A program made the position numbers and the translations under genes. A DNA stretch of 35,254 nt, taken from NCBI GenBank assembly GCA_029055875.1, contig JAIDCJ010000015.1, positions 1 through 35,254 of the forward strand, given 5' to 3'. The stretch is from Clostridia bacterium. Its GTDB lineage: Bacteria > Bacillota > Clostridia > Christensenellales > Borkfalkiaceae. A model generated the notes under the pieces. That model worked only from the letters and a program-made list of their open reading frames with translations. It had not been told where the DNA came from and did not search any database. Below, piece by piece: positions 34,490-35,254 of this stretch (its first letter is position 1; the number at the start of each line of letters is the position of its first letter).

Positions 34490-35176
34490 TTATTCGGAAT
34501 ACTCAGGGACTATCACCTCTTTCTGCCCACCGTAGGCGAAAGAGACAACACTATTTATTTTATAATTGCCTTCTTCACAAATTTGAATCCAAGTTGCAAT
34601 TTTACCCTTTTTAAACTTAAGAATATATTCACCACCTTCCTCATCTTTCCATACATACCCTTTCGTTTCTTCGCTATAAGTGCACGAGTCGTACAAATAT
34701 CCAAATGAATACACAAAACTTGCACCAATATATGCGGTCAGTCCATAGGCGCCCTCCCTATCCTTATCATCTACCACCCATTTTCCATCCTTCTGATTGA
34801 TATGTACTATATATCCGTCTTGAAGCACCCAATAACTTGCACCATCATCTCTGCGTTGGACACCATTTACTGTTTCCATACTTTGTGACGATTCGACAAG
34901 AGCGTTCGCACCGTTACAAGAGAATGTATAATTCAAGGTAAGTTTTCTCCACCCCGTGTCTTCTTTTAAGCCCCTTTCCGTAATCTCGCTTATCTTAACT
35001 TCCACATTCTTGAAATTCTCTTCTGCGAAAGCCGCTTTCCACTCTTCGGCAGTTACTTTGTCCGATACGATTTTCTCCGCGTCGGGCATATCGTCCGAAC
35101 CACCGCAGGCAACGAAGCTAACACACATGACCGCCGCCAACGCAGCAGCCGCAAAACCAACTAAAACCTTTTTCAT
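34490..35176 (-). CDS. Lipoprotein of unknown function
   Basis: A 228-residue protein with a clear lipoprotein signal: MKKVLVGFAAAALAAVM, then the lipobox FVAC ending at C24. The mature part, after a short linker GGSDDMPDAEK, is rich in charged residues and aromatic-containing beta-like segments such as GASYWVLQDGYIVHINQ and YILKFKKGKIATWIQ. This suggests a small extracytoplasmic beta-rich domain. I do not recognise the family. AAGGAGAAAGG lies just upstream of the ATG, a strong ribosome binding site. No clear promoter is seen between it and the hairpin 30 to 60 bases upstream. The gene sits alone between two terminators. Confidence 0.8.
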   Translation of the reverse strand: MKKVLVGFAAAALAAVMCVSFVACGGSDDMPDAEKIVSDKVTAEEWKAAFAEENFKNVEVKISEITERGLKEDTGWRKLTLNYTFSCNGANALVESSQSMETVNGVQRRDDGASYWVLQDGYIVHINQKDGKWVVDDKDREGAYGLTAYIGASFVYSFGYLYDSCTYSEETKGYVWKDEEGGEYILKFKKGKIATWIQICEEGNYKINSVVSFAYGGQKEVIVPEYSE

Positions 35177-35206
35177 TTTCCTTTCTCCTTGTAAATAAAA
35201 ATTTGT

Positions 35207-35239
35207 AAAATAAAAGAGCGCCCCAATTAAGGAACGCCC
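35207..35239 (-). terminator. Probable terminator of a gene right of the window
   Basis: On the minus strand GGGCGTTCC and GGGGCGCTC can form a 9-bp stem, counting three G-T pairs, around a 6-base loop. TTTTATTTT follows. It precedes the lipoprotein gene and probably ends an upstream transcript outside the window. Confidence 0.6.
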
Positions 35240-35254
35240 GCAAAGAGTATCCCC

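Noticed and set aside
1..35254. CRISPR arrays, tRNA or rRNA genes, transposases, phage genes
   Set aside because: No regularly spaced repeats, no tRNA-like cloverleaf noticed, and no transposase, integrase or phage proteins among the frames.

Overview
All recognisable genes in this 35 kb window lie on the minus strand, so transcription runs from the right end to the left. The organism looks like a spore-forming or formerly spore-forming member of Bacillota, class Clostridia, probably an uncultured gut lineage. The grounds are SpoIIID, a HelD-type RNA polymerase recycling factor, a topoisomerase IV parE-parC pair, sigma-A promoters close to consensus, and a large 2-hydroxyacyl-CoA dehydratase activase-like protein typical of anaerobic Clostridia. 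The genus cannot be fixed from the sequence alone.

Right part (35.2 to 21.5 kb): an orphan lipoprotein bounded by terminators, helD, parE-parC with its own promoter and a strong terminator, and then an amino-sugar operon. That operon holds a GlmU-like beta-helix protein, glmM, glmS and a membrane-anchored 4,6-dehydratase of the PglF/FlaA1 type. It can plausibly run from fructose-6-phosphate through UDP-GlcNAc to a UDP-4-keto-6-deoxy amino sugar. It ends in a hairpin terminator near 21.5 kb.

Middle part (21.4 to 7.2 kb): one long, tightly packed operon for a Wzx/Wzy-type surface polysaccharide. In transcription order it holds a DegT-type sugar aminotransferase, the initiating sugar-1-phosphate transferase, a GT2, a small ORF that appears frameshifted, licD, tagD, an EpsG/Wzy-type polymerase, two GT2, rmlA, rmlC, rmlB, a GT2-like gene, rmlD, a GT4 and the Wzx flippase. 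The inferred product contains L-rhamnose, a 4-amino-trideoxy sugar at the initiating position, and glycerol phosphate from TagD and LicD. It could therefore be zwitterionic. By eye the genes from about 19.5 kb leftwards are richer in A and T than the housekeeping genes, as in an exchangeable capsule cassette.

Left part (7.1 to 0.2 kb): a CotH-kinase lipoprotein with Cys/His-rich repeats behind a consensus promoter; spoIIID behind a sigma-E-like promoter; and a two-gene activase operon in which a polypeptide commonly fused into one chain of about 1,400 residues is split by an ATGA overlap.

The most unusual signal is at spoIIID. An inverted repeat straddles its promoter so that only transcripts reading in from upstream would fold a hairpin over the ribosome binding site. 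A weaker arrangement of the same logic, with a terminator-like hairpin, sits at the promoter of the amino-sugar operon. I saw no tRNA, rRNA, CRISPR array, transposase or phage gene. No stretch over 300 bases lacks a gene; the longest gene-free stretch is bases 1-216.
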